This document shows, piece by piece, positions 1 to 10,135 of a stretch of 64,000 nt of DNA. Below the pieces are notes generated by a model that saw only the letters and a list, made by a program, of their open reading frames with translations, ran no database searches and was not told the DNA's origin. Position 1 is the stretch's first letter. Each line of letters begins with the position of its first letter. This DNA is from Morinoia aosen (lineage: Eukaryota > Arthropoda > Malacostraca > Amphipoda > Talitridae). The stretch covers positions 55,568,514-55,632,513 of the forward strand of contig CM059557.1 in the NCBI GenBank assembly GCA_030386875.1, written 5' to 3'. The translations under genes and the position numbers were made by a program.

Positions 1-780
1 AAGCCATGCGTGTTATTATACAGTACATGAGCGAACACGTCTGGTCATAGATGACAGCGGTCAATAATGTACGATAAAGCACTTATATAAGTTAATTGCG
101 CTGATTTCAAAAAATAAATTTGCTCCTTGATTATTCAAAGAACGGAACACGTGTGTTTAGTGCATTTATATATCAGGTTTCTCACCCTATTGAACTACAT
201 AAATCTTTCACTCACATTTGAACACCGAACAAATGTATCCACCTTAATAATATACGTCATAAAAAATAATCCTTTTGCGCCCTTGCGGTTGCAAAACTCA
301 TACTTCCAAGCACTTCCAGCCATTCAAAAAATATATATCTACATAATTTAAAATAAGAGAAAATCAATATTTTAAACAAATAAAAAATAGAAAAGACATA
401 ACGCTCATTTTTATACAGGATTGAATTATTCTTCAAATTCAGCGCCGTTGACTTGACGGCTTACAGTAAATAAGTTCAAAGAGTATCAGTGTATTTTGCA
501 CGTTGAAAGTCAATTTACCTAAATGCTCTTGCAAATTGAGGAGTGAGATAAAGGTAGGAATGTTTATTCTGGGCTTATTTACACCCATTTCCGTTGAATA
601 AAGCAGGGCAAGATTGAGTCACCGATTTCTATCACGATAGATGGCATAGTTGACAGGCCTAATTTAGAACAATCTCATTTGTGACAATTTTATTAAAAGC
701 GTACTCATCTTACATCAATAAAATATTTCTTTAGTAAATGTCCTTTTATATTCAGCTTCCTGTGAGCTGGTAGGCACACT
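1..780. other. Non-coding AT-rich flank
   Basis: I see no gene, RNA gene or recognisable repeat here. The only open frame is short and low-complexity, without coding-like composition. The sequence leads directly into the tandem array that begins near position 782. Confidence 0.6.
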
Positions 781-781
781 A

Positions 782-1434
782 TGTACCATTGATCGAATTC
801 CCAGTTCAGTAATCACTGTATTCACTGGTACCATTGATCACTAGTACCATTGATCGAATTCCCAGTTCAGTAATCACTGTATTCACTGGTACCATTGATC
901 ACTAGTACCATTGATCGAATTCCCTGTTCAGTAATCACTGTATTCACTAGTACCATTGATCACTAGTACCATTGATCGAATTCCCTGTTCAGTAATCACT
1001 GTATTCACTGGTACCATTGATCACTAGTACCATTGATCGAATTCCCTGTTCAGTAATCACTGTATTCACTAGTACCATTGATCACTAGTACCATTGATCG
1101 AATTCCCTGTTCAGTAATCACTGTATTCACTAGTACCATTGATCACTAGTACCATTGATCGAATTCCCTGTTCAGTAATCACTGTATTCACTAGTACCAT
1201 TGATCACTAGTACCATTGATCGAATTCCCTGTTCAGTAATCACTGTATTCACTAGTACCATTGATCACTAGTACCATTGATCGAATTTCCTGTTCAGTAA
1301 TCACTGTATTCACTAGTACCATTGATCACTAGTACCATTGATCGAATTTCCTGTTCAGTAATCACTGTATTCACTAGTACCATTGATCACTAGTACCATT
1401 GATCGAATTCCCTGTTCAGTAATCACTGTATTCA
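782..1434. repeat. 61-bp minisatellite, about 11 copies
   Basis: The GATCGAATT core recurs at exactly 61-bp steps (795, 856, 917, 978, 1039, 1100, 1161, 1222, 1283, 1344, 1405). Each unit contains the 16-mer ACTAGTACCATTGATC twice, once before and once inside the copy boundary, so the unit itself arose from a smaller duplication. Variants are graded along the array. The first two copies read CCCAGTTC where later ones read CCCTGTTC. Early junctions read GGTACC where most later ones read AGTACC. Two adjacent late copies (1283, 1344) share GAATTTCC. This pattern fits growth by local unequal exchange. No coding frame is apparent. Confidence 0.97.
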
Positions 1435-1703
1435 GTGTTATGAGAGTAGCAGTGTAACACCGGCACTCGCTCACAGTATATCCGATCCTATGTTAATACT
1501 TTTTTTGTAGTTATTCAGTTTGAAGAAGAACGACGGAAAACCCAAAATCAGTGTCTTCGTTCCTGTTTTATTTTTGTCAACACAAATAATATAATGCCTT
1601 CCTGACGTCATTGAATATGGGGATATTAAAATGATACATATAAAATCATTATTGTTTAGCAAAATCATCAATTAACTAATCATTAAAATCACTAAATTAA
1701 CTA

Positions 1704-1845
1704 ATGTTGCCCTAGAAGTCGCTGAACTTGTTTGGGCCTACAGGTAGCTATACTCTAGTTTGACTATTGTACTAGACTTGAGAAACATTCTACCTCTGTA
1801 TCACCTGTGGTAAATAAATTGTTTAAATAAATTGTTTAAATTGTT
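1704..1845 (+). repeat. Dispersed repeat, copy A (retroposon 3'-end type)
   Basis: One of four related copies in the window (A here; B at 2,873-3,028 minus; C at 7,768-7,846 minus; D at 45,376-45,515 plus). Shared blocks include GCCCTAGAAGTCGCTGAAC, CAGGTAGCTATACT, CATTGTACTAGA and TCTGTATCACCTGT. Copies A, B and D continue into a TAAATAAATTGTTTAAA-type tail; in A the tail is reiterated three times. Variable 5' extent with a shared short-repeat 3' tail is typical of 5'-truncated non-LTR retroposons or SINEs using a LINE tail. No coding remnant is visible, so the family is not named. Confidence 0.8.
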
Positions 1846-2872
1846 TAAATGTTCAGACAAGGAATGACTAGCAGTCTCTGATGACCACAAATTGACTCTT
1901 AAAATCAAATTTTGCAAGGATTTTAAGCAAATTGTAGTGCAAAAACATGCACTCCATGTAGCTAACGCAACGATTAAAATTTAACAGCTTTAATTCAATA
2001 CAATTTCTACAAAGTTATGAACAGTTACAGCGAATGTACTCTGCTTAGCAACACGTTTGAGTAAGTAATACGATATCATCCAAAGAGACTCATTAAGTAA
2101 AAAAGATTATAAATAGTGGCTAAAGAGGAAGTTCATAAATGAAAAAGTGCAGCCGCCACTCGCGCTCTGAATCATGTTGTGCGAGTGAGAAAATTTCACG
2201 CGACTTTTGTGAATATTGCGTCATCTTTGCAAACGCTCGGACTTTTGGCTGCTTCAATTCGACGAAACTTTCAGCTTATTTGCTTTTAATCGTAAATTCA
2301 CATTTTCATTCAAATATTTCTTTTACATCAATGACTTTGAAATGAACGTAATACACGTTATTCTCCTGCAAATTTTACGAGATATCTTCAAGAAATCCTG
2401 ATATTTCGTAAATACTTCAATTAAAGTAATCATCCAATTAAAAGTAGAAATTTAAATTAGTTATGCTCATGTAACCTCACTGTGACACAGTTTTAATCGT
2501 TTTAATCGTTTAAAGAAATCAAAACGAAGACGTGTTTTTTCTAACTTCTTTATCCCTGTTCCAGAATCATTTCATAACACGTACATTCTGCATTTGTGAT
2601 TTGTATGGACAATTTTTTTAGCTAATCTATTTATGTGTCAATGAAATGTTTGCATTAGGCTTTTGTCAACTGAGAACTGCTCCAACAAAGTTTTCGACCA
2701 CATGTCGACGCGCAAACTCGTCAAAGTGATCGCAGCGTACTAAAGGGTAACTTCAATGAAATAAATATCGGAAATATGATAAATCATTATACGCTATGTA
2801 AAGAATTTCAGGTCCTTTGGGTGCGTAAAGGGTAGTTCGAAAAGACGCATTCTTATGCAAGCGGCTTCTGTA
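1846..2872. other. Non-coding interval
   Basis: No supported gene. Short open frames around 2,139-2,400 overlap one another in different frames and match nothing I recognise. AT-rich unique sequence between two copies of the dispersed repeat. Confidence 0.55.
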
Positions 2873-3028
2873 ACAATTTGGAAAAAAAAATAAACAATTT
2901 ATTTACCACAGGTGATTCAGAGGTAGAATGTTCTAGTACAATGGTCAAATTTGAGTATAGCTACCTGTGGGCCCGAACAAGTTCAGCGACTTCTAGGGCA
3001 TCCTATCATCACGTTATTCTAAGGTGTA
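2873..3028 (-). repeat. Dispersed repeat, copy B
   Basis: Read on the minus strand this matches copies A and D: GCCCTAGAAGTCGCTGAAC, then CACAGGTAGCTATACT, CATTGTACTAGAACATTC and TCACCTGTGGTAAATAAATT, followed by a T-rich tail. Its 5' side also carries CCTTAGAATAACGT, shared only with copy C, so the family's full unit extends further 5' than copies A and D show. Confidence 0.8.
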
Positions 3029-3271
3029 CAATAATGTTTAACCTAGTTCACTTAACCTAGTTTCGCATTAGACTGATCATTGAGATAATTAACTCGATAT
3101 TTTATGCTGTATTTTACAATATAGGTCAAATCGGCTATATTTAACAGTATGTTCGATAAAACTATTCAAGAGCAGACTGAAGATCGGTTACGTTTCCCAA
3201 AGCAAGTTACATTATTACATTATCATTAGTTACATGAAGGAGGCAAGATTTGACATGGTGATCTTACACGA

Positions 3272-6200
3272 CTAGTATTCTGATAGGAAGTGAGACTCAA
3301 GATGTCTTTTGAATACTTTGTGCGAATTACATTTACGGGTCTCCGCTGGTATAGAGTTCCAAGTTTTGGTTCCAACTAAGAGTATAATGTGTTGCGACCG
3401 GGCCTTTGAAAAGTAAGGAATCATGAATTTACTTCTATTTCGGGTTAAATGGTCGTGATGACCAGTTTGCGCAGTCAATAATTGTCTTAGGCTATTGTCG
3501 CCATCATTTCTTAATGTTTTGTAAATGAAATTTCAGATGGAGTTTTTGCAGAGATCCGAAAGTTTAAGTATTTGTAAATTTTTGAAAGAATCATCTGTGT
3601 GAGCATTATATTCTAGGTTTTTTACCGCTCTGACAGCTCTTTTCTGCAGGGTAAAAATTTTGTTGGTTTTATTTTTATCAGTTCCGTGCCATGCTTCTAT
3701 TCCGTATTGCAAGTATGGAGAAATGAGCGTTCGGTAGAGCATTTGTAAAGCTGTTTCAGGCAGAAAATTTTTAACTTTATTTAGGATTACGATGGATTTT
3801 GATAATTTAGAACTAATATGAGTGATGTGCTCTTTTAAGGTCAGATGTTTATCTATTATGATGCCCAGAAACTTACATGAGTTGGTTTCTTCGATTTCAC
3901 CTTCGCCAATTTTAATGCATGGGAGAGATACATCTTTCTTGTATGAGAATGTAATATAATTTGTTTTTTCAATATTAATTCTTATTTTATTAGCTTTGAG
4001 CCACGATGAAACCTTATGAAGTTCATTATTTATACTCTCCACAATTATAGCAGGATTTTGGTTCGGGAGGACCGCAGAAAGCGTACTGTCATCGGCAAAA
4101 AGTATGAATTTGAAGAATGATGTAGATTTTACAATATCATTGATAAAAATAAAAAACAGGAGACGCCCAAGAACAGATCCTTGTGGAACTGCATGGCTTA
4201 TTGTCTGTGGGTCTGATTTTGCGTCGTCAATGACAACGTATTGCTTGCGATTTGTTAGGTATGATCTGAACCAATCATGCGCAATCCCTCGAATGTCATA
4301 ACAGTGTAGTTTCGAGAGTAGTATTTTATGGTCCACACAATCGAATGCTTTTCGAAAGTCAAGAAATACAGAGAAGACAGGCTTTCCTTCATCTATGTTA
4401 GAATAGGGGAATTGTAAATGATTTAATATAGCCTGTGTTTTTGATTTTTTAGAGCGAAAGCCGTATTGTTTATCGTAAAGAAATGATTTTTGTTCAAAAT
4501 AAGAGTACAATTTTTCATACACAATTTAAATTATTCATGAGGGCGTTTTTAGTGGTAGTACGGAGATAGGTCGATAATTGTTTACACAGGTTTTTTCACC
4601 GCTTTTAAAGATAGGGGTTACTCTAGCAACTTTGAGGGAGTTCGGGAAAGTGCCTAGTAAGAGAGACTGGTTAATAATATTTGATATCATTGGGGCTACA
4701 ATGTCAGCAATAACTTTAAGAACTTTTGTCGGAAACGTTTGTAACCCACTCGTTTTATTTTTCATGTTGTTTATGCACGTAATTACATCGGAGGAGTTTG
4801 TAGGCGTAAAGAAAAAGGAGTTGTGTCCTCGAATATGATCCATAAATTCCAGGTGATCAGTAGGTTCACTTGGAATACCATCAGCTATAGTTTTCCCTAC
4901 GTTTACGAAGAAGTTGTTAAAGAGATTAGCAATATCTTCCTTCTCATGGTATTTTACATTACCTTGAATAACATATTCAATTTTCTTTTTATCGGCATTA
5001 TTTGGTTTACAGCAAGAGTTAAGGAGATGCCAAGCCTTTTTAACGTCAGTTTTGAATTGAGTAAACTTGAGCGTAAAGTAGTTCTTTTTTGATGTTCTTA
5101 TCTGGTTTGTTACATAGTTTCTGAATAGGTTATTTGTTTCTCTAGATATTCGCCCTTCGCAAAGAAGGGCTAGGTACGCTTGACGTTTCTTTATATTTAT
5201 CACGATGTCTTTTGTAATCCAGGGCTTTTGTTTATTTTTCGGGGTAACTGTACGAGTTACAATTGGGCAACACTGATTGTATGCGGTCATTATAGTTTCA
5301 GTCAACTTTACTACTGCTTCATCAATGCTCGTAGTATTATTATTTTGTTGAGAGATGTGCAATGTAGGCATTGATTTTTCTAGAACGGTGCGCTTTCTTC
5401 AAGATTTGATTCGTTTATTTTACGGTATGAGTAAGTTTCAGCCCGTGCCTTGGTGCAAGCAAAATAGACATTTTTCTTAATAAGAAAAACTGGGAAGTGA
5501 TCTGATAAGTCTGAAGTAATTATTCCAGCAAGAAAATCACTTGGGTCTGTCATAAAGATATTGTCAAGCAGCGTAGCACACTCTGAGGTTATTCGTGTAG
5601 GCTTTGTAATGATCGGAAGGAAGGATTGAGACTGAAAGGTTGTTAGGAAATTAGCGATTGGTTCATAGATTTCATGTTTCAGTAGATCATAATTGAAGTC
5701 ACCGCATATTATTATGTCATTGTATAAGGACCTGTTGGACATAATAATATAAGGGCCTGAGAAATAATACGAATCAGCTCATTCAGGAAGGATATAGGAC
5801 ACGCTGTAGGAGGCCTATACACCGTTCCAAGCACAATGCGTTTACCATCTCTAGACAGTTCTACGAAGAGTGATTCTATATGATCCTGATTCATTGTTGC
5901 ACATGCTATGGTTCTCGAGTCTATGTGGTTAGATATATATGTGCTGATGCCTCCGCCCCGCTGGTTTCTTCTTAGCGAATGGTAACTATGATAATTTTCA
6001 AATCGAATCATGTCTTTAGTCGAGTCATCTAGTCAGCTTTCAGTGAAGCTAATCACGTCTAGGTTATATTTAAGTTCAGTAATAGTACATTGTATCTCTT
6101 CCAATTTTGGATAGAGTGACCTACAGTTCCAACACAGGAGTGAGAAATCTCGGTCAGTTATTCGTATAGTTTCGTTGAATTTTGATATATTAGTATACCT

Positions 6201-6418
6201 ACACTCTTGAGAGCCGTTTAGGTTTGGATATATTCTGTTCAAATGATTGAGATCTGGGTCGATATCCTCGAATATCTCAGGGTAGTTATTAAAATTAGTA
6301 AACAGTAAGAAGTAGGTACTATAGAGCTTAAAACGAAATACAGAGTCAAGCTTTAAGGGATATTCCTGTCTAAAAAAAACTAGCTTATGAAGTACGAGAG
6401 CATAGAGTATAAAAAAAA
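3272..6418 (-). pseudogene. LINE ORF2: endonuclease-reverse transcriptase, broken
   Basis: Endonuclease: LLCWNCRSLYPKLEEIQ and VISFTES near 6,030-6,150, RGGGISTYI near 5,940, LGTVYRPP near 5,810, GDFNYDLL near 5,700, and the terminal SDLSDHFPVF near 5,490. Reverse transcriptase: RVTPIFKSGE and NNYRPISVL (about 4,560-4,620), YGFRSKKSKTQAI (about 4,450), FSVFLDFRKAFDCVDH (about 4,340), AVPQGSVLGRLLF (about 4,170) and the catalytic FADD box (about 4,090). A family C-terminal block (HLTRNRSKF to WNSIPAETR) ends at 3,272. Damage: TGA replacing the usual Trp after FTES (about 6,030), frameshifts near 5,740 and 5,375, two in-frame stops at 4,523-4,537 and a TGA near 3,530. RT segments on either side of the 4,530 break are in the same frame. 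The open frame reaches about 6,418, but the true start is uncertain. Confidence 0.92.
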
Positions 6419-6843
6419 TCTAGTGCGAGTACGTAAGTACACATAAACTCTGTCCATGAGCGAATAATATTGGAGTTCAATATCACAACATTGGTGTAAA
6501 CAGATTGCTGCATGAGGGCGTTTTTACAAGTTCACATACAACAGGTAATAAGTTTGAAAGATTGTAACGACAATGATATAATCAGTTAATATGGTTTACG
6601 CGTAATAATAACTTTAGTGGTAAAAAAGAAAAAATTCACAGTAACATTGGGAGGTAAAAAATTACTGATTGCGTTGTTTCAAAAGTTCACACACAGCTGT
6701 CATAAATGTTTACAAACACATCTGTTATACATTTGAATAGTTTCAGGTTAAACTAACATCAAGTTGAGGGTAAACTGACATGATACCTAATCGAGGTTAA
6801 ACTAACACGAAACTGACATATCTAATTTAGGGGATCACCTAGT
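6419..6843 (-). other. LINE inter-ORF spacer
   Basis: Non-coding spacer between ORF1 and ORF2 of the LINE. Around 6,740-6,825 it holds a loose tandem repeat in which GGTTAAACTAACA-type and AACTGACAT-type blocks recur. A 16-bp segment near 6,505-6,520 (CATGAGGGCGTTTTTA) is also present at the broken RT site near 4,535-4,550. Confidence 0.6.
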
Positions 6844-7445
6844 CTAGTCACCCATGACTTGCTTCGATGGCATATTTAGTTGTTGCATCAGGTATTGCTC
6901 GAGGTCATCTGGCGTGTTGATCTCGCGGTGTCTTGAATCTTGGTTTCCGGGGTTAAATATGAAGATGTTTCCATCCTGTGTTCTTGGGATTCCAATTTTA
7001 TCCGGGAATTTCCTTTTGGCCATCCTCAGAATGTACATGGTGTTAGCTCGTGAAGGTATGAGGTATTCATTTATGAAGAAGAACTTTGGTTTCTTTTCTC
7101 GGCAGGCGTTGAGAATTTCACGTTTTTTGTTATAATGTTTTAGTTCAAATGTAATGTTTCTTTTATCTACGTTCCCAGTTACTGGTTTTTTCCCCATTCT
7201 AGTAGCTGACGTGATGTCAGTGTCGGAGAGGTCAATGTTGGTCTTGTCCTTCAGGAGCTGGCAGACTGTATCCTTACAGATTTCGTCAGCGTGAGATTGC
7301 GGTATTTCCCTTCCAGAAATGACGAGAGTACATTTTTTGTCTTCAATGTCTCGGCGCTGATCATTTTTTTCCAACCGGTCGAGGCGGGAGGTTATGCTAT
7401 CTATTTTCTCATTCTGTTCTTCGAGAAAATACTTAAAATATAGCA
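6844..7445 (-). pseudogene. LINE ORF1 protein, 5'-truncated
   Basis: About 200 residues ending at a stop just after VMGD. The N-terminal visible part is a short coiled coil (EEQNEKIDSITSRLDRLEKN). Next is an RNA-binding-like region beginning TLVISGREIP, then TRMGKKPV, then NEYLIPSRANTMYILRMAKR and DGNIFIFNPG. This layout (coiled coil, RRM-like core, C-terminal domain) is known for ORF1 nucleic-acid chaperones of L1-like and Jockey/CR1-like elements. The frame shown is intact, but the 5' portion is missing: sequence before the coiled coil is AT-rich and not protein-like. It lies immediately upstream of ORF2 on the same strand, supporting one element. Confidence 0.8.
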
Positions 7446-7767
7446 TTAAAAAGCAAATTTTAATTACACACCTCAATTTCACCAATTATGCTCTATTAAA
7501 ACATTGTAAGGAAGAAAAACGATTCAATGAAGGATATTAAAATCTATCAAATACAAGAAATCAATTGAAGAATTATTGCACGCTATAACGTAAGCTATGA
7601 ACGACTAATAAAACATAAAACTTCAAACTTAACCCAAAAATTTTGAAAGCATCCTTGCATGCGTGGTATATCTCAGCGTCACTTCTTCACATTGATACTT
7701 TCGCTCGACACTGCACCAGCACAAGACTCATGTGAGCGAACAGCAGTGCTTGCCAAGTTGGGCTCTG

Positions 7768-7846
7768 TTTACGATAGCTTCCTGTGGGCACGAATATGTT
7801 CAGCGACTTCTAGGGCAGCCTACCATCAACGTTATTCTAAGGTCAT
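7768..7846 (-). repeat. Dispersed repeat, copy C (truncated)
   Basis: Minus-strand match to the dispersed repeat: CCTTAGAATAACGTTGATGG, GCCCTAGAAGTCGCTGAACA, then CCCACAGGAAGCTAT, where similarity stops. It lacks the tail part seen in copies A, B and D. It shares with copy B the 5' extension CCTTAGAATAACGT. Confidence 0.72.
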
Positions 7847-8471
7847 GACATATAATAAAGAGTTTGGAATTAGTGTTTTACAGCTATGGAATCCTGACAT
7901 TTTATTAAAGTAATGTAATTGTTAATTATTAAAGAACGCTCAAAAATGTCTCAAGGAATGCGAAAATTTAACTCACACTTCTCATTTGAATTCCGCAATT
8001 CAATGACCGGCTTCAAAGGCTAGATATTCCCAGCTTTTTAGTTTATTATGGTAAAAGTCCTAAGAAATCTGAGAATATGCTTACTCCGATGGTGCATGAA
8101 ATAAATACGTTACTATTATAAAAGGACTGTGTCGAAATTCGTTCCGTGTACACATTCTGCAGGATAATTTGGACGAATGCATCTATCACAAGTCTGGCAA
8201 AACACCTTCAAAGAAATAGTGTTCAATACAACGAAGTGAGCTTGCGTTGCTGATGAGCCGCTGTGCATTTCTACGACTGGCTAACATGAAAGCCTAGCTC
8301 CAAATTCCAGTATTTCTTTAATTTATGTTCGGTTACCCATTCATTCGGGTCGTTATTGACTCAACTTTATTTGGATAGATGCTCCCGATATCGTTGAGGT
8401 GGCGGTCAGTTTCTCACTCGGTGCTGCTGATCATAACAGACTGTCGATAAGCATGTCGAGTGCCGTGTTCT
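7847..8471. other. Non-coding interval
   Basis: No supported gene or repeat. A CTGATGAG string near 8,253 was checked for a hammerhead core and does not have the required partner sequence. Confidence 0.5.
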
Positions 8472-8586
8472 CAGTCTAACTTTTTCGCCACCTGCATGAA
8501 TGTTTTTCGCCGCCCAAGTGATTTAAACGATTAAATCGCTTAGGCGGCGAAAAAACTTGCATGCAGGCGGCGAAAAAGTTGGACTG
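8472..8586. repeat. 115-bp near-perfect palindrome (foldback/MITE or hairpin RNA)
   Basis: The left arm (8,472-8,526) and right arm (8,531-8,586) are reverse complements separated only by ACGA. The arms pair along about 55 bp, with four single-base differences and one 4-5 base internal disagreement. Each arm contains TTTTTCGCC twice. All four single-base differences are transitions, two of which would be G-U pairs in a plus-strand transcript. This is either a minimal foldback transposon or a locus able to give a long hairpin RNA. There is no coding frame across it beyond a palindrome artefact. Confidence 0.93.
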
Positions 8587-9774
8587 TGTTCGAGTCTTGC
8601 TCTTCAATACTGATCGACAAGAGCGCTTACAGTACTGCGTGGATGTTGTTTCTCGTATTTTCATGGCCCATTAAAATTCCTCAACGTGTTGGTTATCTGT
8701 GAAGTTTCCCGATTCCTCCCTGTGACCGCGTTGCTGGTTCGAAAGAGAGACAAATCTTGGAGTCTGACCGTAAAGGCCAGGGCATGACGAGCGGCCCTCA
8801 GCTTATCGGCCCGAGCGTGGAATTCAAACTTCGAACTTTGAGACTTGTGTATTCTCGTCCAAAGTTTTGCTCGCAGGATTACGCAGTTGTTCAGGAATCG
8901 CGTAATCAGCAAACCTGAGACACTTTCGAGAGTTTAGCTCCTCTGCGAAAGCGACTCGAATCACTTTTAGGGAAATCATTCTCTGCCTCTTGGAATCATA
9001 GGGCGTCTGTTTTCTCGCCTGTCCAGCGAAGGAACAGAGGGTGCGCGTATAGTTGAATCGTTGGAATTTCTCTGCTAAATATCAGGGAGTTATTTTTGTA
9101 CTCGGTAGTTTCTCACTGGCAGGATAAAGCTCATTCGATTTTGGCCTTCAATCGATCAATAATTGGTATTGCAAATCTACCTCGACTTGAGGAGCAGAGT
9201 TAATTTTTGTTTTGCTTGAAAATTCCATTTGTTTTTGAAAATTTTATCAAAGCCGTTTTAACTAAAGTCGTAAATTAGGGCTTAGAATAAAAGCAATCTT
9301 CCCCTACCTGTCGAACATTACTTTATAACTACAATACAAAAAAAATCTTTTGTTTTGAAGGAATCTCGTTGAACTATTCTCTTCCCAGAAAGAAAAAGTT
9401 TCGAGTATTTATTCATCTATTTATTGTATGGGACTCGCGCACACTTAAATACACAAAAATTAAAATATTTGAGGGCTATTGTTGCGAGATGGCTCTCAGT
9501 GAATCAAGCCATTAAAATATGGTTGTTCTTTTAATAAAACTAAGATTACATGAAACCATTGTGCAAATCATCGGAGTTAACGAAACTTCATGAGGTGCAA
9601 GGCGCATTCAAGAAGTAAGTTGTCCATACCTCCAACAGATAGTGGCAAACGTTTTTGGAAGTCTAGCCCGCGTGTACGAGAGAAAAAATGACGAGTATCG
9701 TATGCGCTTAGTACAACTGCCTGATCCCTCACAGTGGCACGAGTGTAGCGAATGAAGATGACGGCTCTTTTTAT
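8587..9774. other. Non-coding interval with one open minus-strand stretch
   Basis: Nothing recognisable. On the minus strand 8,661-8,912 is open for about 83 codons with somewhat GC-rich third positions, but it matches no family I know and has no clear splice or start context. I do not call it a gene. Confidence 0.5.
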
Positions 9775-10135
9775 ATCCCTCGGTTTGGTCTGTGATTGAG
9801 TTTTTCAACACACAAAACCTGCTATGGATCGATATCCATCAACTATGTAAAATGTATGAACTGCGCATCGCGAGCAAGTTGAAAGTGCGATGCCGTTGCT
9901 CTAGCAGGAAATTCTCAGCAGTTCGTCAAAATGCGCATGATGTTGAGCTTAGTGCGCAGCCATCCTGTGCCACGAACGATCTTGGTGAGCTAGTGCAGCA
10001 GCGCATTTTTGAAAATCGTCATTTTACGATTACGGAACTCGGAAGCCACTTCCTAAGCAACCATGCTCAGTAGCGCAGCGTTAAGCGTATCACCACAAAG
10101 TTGCACGTGACTGTTAAGCACTGGGGCCTTTCACA
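9775..10135 (+). pseudogene. Mariner-type transposase, N-terminal DNA-binding fragment
   Basis: Translation from about 9,785 gives VIEFFNTQNLLWIDIHQL, then RQNAHDVE, then a second helix-turn-helix block LVQQRIFENRHFTITELG near 10,000-10,050. A weaker continuation follows past a TAG at 10,071 (VKRITTKLHV). The order matches the paired helix-turn-helix N-terminus of mariner-family (IS630/Tc1/mariner) transposases, where a first HTH containing DIH is followed by a GRP-like linker and a second HTH of the form NRRFTI-EL. The catalytic D..D..D region does not follow and I found no terminal inverted repeats, so this is a decayed, truncated fragment, a different family from the mariner at 47.9 kb. 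Confidence 0.75.

Larger units (their letters stand above)
3240..7450 (-). mobile_element. Non-LTR retrotransposon (CR1/Jockey-superfamily LINE), degenerate
   Basis: A two-ORF LINE on the minus strand. From its 5' to 3' end it has a partial coiled-coil ORF1 (7,445 down to 6,844), a spacer of about 425 bp, then ORF2 (about 6,418 down to 3,272) with AP-endonuclease and reverse-transcriptase domains. The 5' end appears truncated: ORF1-like sequence stops near 7,445 and gives way to unrelated AT-rich DNA. The order EN-RT without RNase H, and the motifs seen, place it in the Jockey/CR1/L2 group; the exact clade cannot be set by eye. Both ORFs are damaged, so this copy is not autonomous. I could not identify target-site duplications. 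Confidence 0.9.

Noticed and set aside
782-1434. Regular repeats that could suggest a CRISPR array
   Set aside because: The whole 61-bp unit repeats with no unique spacers, and the surroundings are eukaryotic. It is a minisatellite.
4104-5374. Plus-strand open frames (65-89 codons) across the LINE
   Set aside because: They are antisense shadows of the minus-strand ORF2, which carries all the RT motifs.
8251-8285. CTGATGAG string as a hammerhead core
   Set aside because: No GAAA partner and no pairing stem II follow it.
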